13,764 nucleotides of DNA from NCBI GenBank assembly GCA_007133995.1, contig SLLP01000116.1, positions 1 to 13,764 of the forward strand. Reading direction: 5' to 3'. The notes below the pieces were generated by a model, which was not told the origin of the DNA, did not search any database, and was given only the letters and a program-made list of their open reading frames with translations. Below, one piece after another: positions 12,336 through 13,764 of the stretch. The position numbers and the translations under genes are program-made. The DNA is from Balneolales bacterium. GTDB taxonomy: Bacteria > Bacteroidota > Rhodothermia > Balneolales > Natronogracilivirgulaceae. Position 1 is the stretch's first letter. Every line of letters begins with the position of its first letter.

Positions 12336-13764
12336 ATGCAGCGACAAATACTGAAATTTGCAATTGACCTGGGATTATGGGGATTGGCGCTCCCGCTTGC
12401 GTATTATCTGCGCATCGAAACACAGATTTTTCAATATACTGATGACATCCTCTATGTTACGCTCATGGTGCTGCCGCTCAAGGCGGCCATCCTCTATCTA
12501 CTCGGTTTTCACCGTCAGGCGTGGAGCAAAACGGGCATCTGGGACCTGCTGCGTCTCGTACAGGGAGTCGGAGTGGCAGTTGTGGCCTTTTTTATCATTA
12601 TGGTGATTGCGCAGGATACGGTATATGTACCGCGGAGCGTCCCGTTTATTGAAGGTGCAATAACCATACTGCTGCTCAGCTTCGCGCGGCTGGTGACCCG
12701 CTTACAGAACGAGAGCATACGGCGGCGAAACGTGCGCAAGTCATCCCGCAAGGTGGACCGCGTGCTGGTGGCCGGGGCAGGCGAGGCCGGAACCATGCTC
12801 GCCCGCGAGGTCAGCCGGCGGCCCGAGTCCTACCTGGAGATCGTTGGCTTCCTGGATGACAACGCCACCAAGCAGAAGCAGTGGTATCTGGGGCATCAGA
12901 TATTCGGACCCCTGGACGATCTGAAAAAAGTGGCCCGGAGTCATAATGTGGACAAGGTGATCATAGCCATGCCGACCGCTCCGGGTGAGGTGATCCGCAA
13001 GGTGGTTACCCTGGCCCAGGAGGCCGGTGTCGAGTCGCAGATCATGCCCGGACTTTATGAGCTGCTCAGCGGCGGTTTCAACATCGCCCAGCTGCGCAGG
13101 GTGGATCTGTCTGACCTGCTGCGCCGCGAGCAGGTGAAGCTGGATGTGGCACCCATTTCACAGTATCTTTATGAGCGAACGGTACTGGTGACCGGTGCCG
13201 GCGGCTCGATTGGCAGTGAAATTGTGCGGCAAATGACCGGTTTCCACCCGAAACAGGTGCTGCTGCTGGGGCGGGGTGAAAACAGTATATTCAAGGTCGA
13301 ACGCGAATTCCGAACGGAGTATCCCGACATTCAATTCATCCCGATTATCGCCGACGTTCGCGACCGTGAAACCCTGGAGCACATCTTTCACCGGTATGGC
13401 CCCGATGTGGTCTTCCACGCGGCGGCCCACAAGCATGTGCCGCTTATGGAGGCCAATCCCGACCAGGCGATCCTCAACAATGTCGGCGGCACTCGCAATC
13501 TGGCCGAACTGGCGCTGGAACACAGGGTGCAGCGGTTTGTGAACGTCTCTACCGACAAGGCGGTGAATCCGACGTCGATCATGGGTTCTTCGAAGCGCGT
13601 GGCGGAATACGTGGTGCAGTGGGCCTCGCTGCGTGCCGGCAAGGACCAGTCGTTCGTATCGGTGCGCTTTGGCAATGTGCTCGGCAGTCGTGGCAGTGTG
13701 GTACCGCTGTTCCGCCGCCAGATTGAGGATGGCGGACCGGTTACCGTCACCCATCCCGATATGA
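12336..13764 (+). CDS. PglF/WbpM-like membrane nucleotide-sugar 4,6-dehydratase, 3' end cut by the window
   Basis: The frame is open from ATG 12336 to the window edge (476 codons and still open; usual length is about 600-650). The N-terminus has about four hydrophobic segments, e.g. FAIDLGLWGLALPLAYYL, VTLMVLPLKAAILYLLGF, GVGVAVVAFFIIMVIA and GAITILLLSFA. Next comes a first Rossmann domain with VLVAGAGEAGTMLARE (about 144-158), and then the catalytic extended-SDR domain: VLVTGAGGSIGSEIV (about 283-297, NAD(P) binding), FHAAAHKHVPLMEANP, VSTDKAVNPTSIMGSSKR and FGNVLGSRGSVVPLF. The Tyr of the usual YxxxK pair is Met (M416, K420), as in the PglF/WbpM/CapD group that dehydrates UDP-GlcNAc to the 4-keto-6-deoxy sugar. 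T406-D407-K408 complete the site. Together with the upstream PglE/EpsN-like aminotransferase it suggests synthesis of a 4-amino-4,6-dideoxy-HexNAc. Confidence 0.9.
   Translation, partial: MQRQILKFAIDLGLWGLALPLAYYLRIETQIFQYTDDILYVTLMVLPLKAAILYLLGFHRQAWSKTGIWDLLRLVQGVGVAVVAFFIIMVIAQDTVYVPRSVPFIEGAITILLLSFARLVTRLQNESIRRRNVRKSSRKVDRVLVAGAGEAGTMLAREVSRRPESYLEIVGFLDDNATKQKQWYLGHQIFGPLDDLKKVARSHNVDKVIIAMPTAPGEVIRKVVTLAQEAGVESQIMPGLYELLSGGFNIAQLRRVDLSDLLRREQVKLDVAPISQYLYERTVLVTGAGGSIGSEIVRQMTGFHPKQVLLLGRGENSIFKVEREFRTEYPDIQFIPIIADVRDRETLEHIFHRYGPDVVFHAAAHKHVPLMEANPDQAILNNVGGTRNLAELALEHRVQRFVNVSTDKAVNPTSIMGSSKRVAEYVVQWASLRAGKDQSFVSVRFGNVLGSRGSVVPLFRRQIEDGGPVTVTHPDM

Overview
The window is a one-directional stretch of accessory genome, with ten protein-coding genes all on the + strand. 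It reads as the middle of a cell-surface polysaccharide (capsule or exopolysaccharide) locus. The organism is probably a member of the Bacteroidota/Balneolota/Rhodothermota group. That rests on a Bacteroidota-style Wzi outer-membrane capsule protein, DegT-type and PglF/WbpM-type sugar-nucleotide enzymes, moderate-to-high GC and mostly weak ribosome-binding sites. No ribosomal RNA or other phylogenetic marker is present, so the assignment is an inference. I saw no tRNA, rRNA, CRISPR array, insertion sequence or integrase.

Layout. (1) 14-2714: two different ATP-grasp ligases. The first has a cyanophycin-synthetase-like ATP-grasp domain fused to a C-terminal acylphosphatase domain. The second is a 'sugar-transfer associated' ATP-grasp protein. 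(2) 2865-4789: an asparagine-synthase-like amide ligase whose C-terminus is out of frame; a one-base loss near 4661-4670 would explain it. (3) 4976-5695: a protein with a ParB/sulfiredoxin-like motif, in a locally more AT-rich segment. (4) 5809-6255: a small DoxX-like membrane protein. (5) 6380-8050: a Wzi-family outer-membrane protein. (6) 8266-9912: a second, divergent asparagine-synthase-like protein. (7) 9977-10771: a YdcF/ElyC-like membrane-anchored DUF218 protein. (8) 10945-12099: a DegT/PglE/EpsN-type aminotransferase starting at TTG. (9) 12336 to the window end: a PglF/WbpM-type membrane-bound nucleotide-sugar 4,6-dehydratase, running off the right edge.

How they may work together. 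The last two genes look like the dehydratase and aminotransferase steps towards a UDP-4-amino-4,6-dideoxy-HexNAc (bacillosamine-type) sugar. Wzi would hold or assemble the polymer at the outer membrane. The two ATP-grasp enzymes and two asparagine-synthase-like enzymes are all predicted carboxylate-activating, amide-forming enzymes. Neither asparagine-synthase-like protein has the N-terminal Cys needed for glutaminase activity. This concentration of amide chemistry, with no glycosyltransferase, flippase or polymerase visible, is the most interesting feature. It suggests a module that adds amino-acyl or amide groups to a surface glycan, but no substrate can be read from the sequence.
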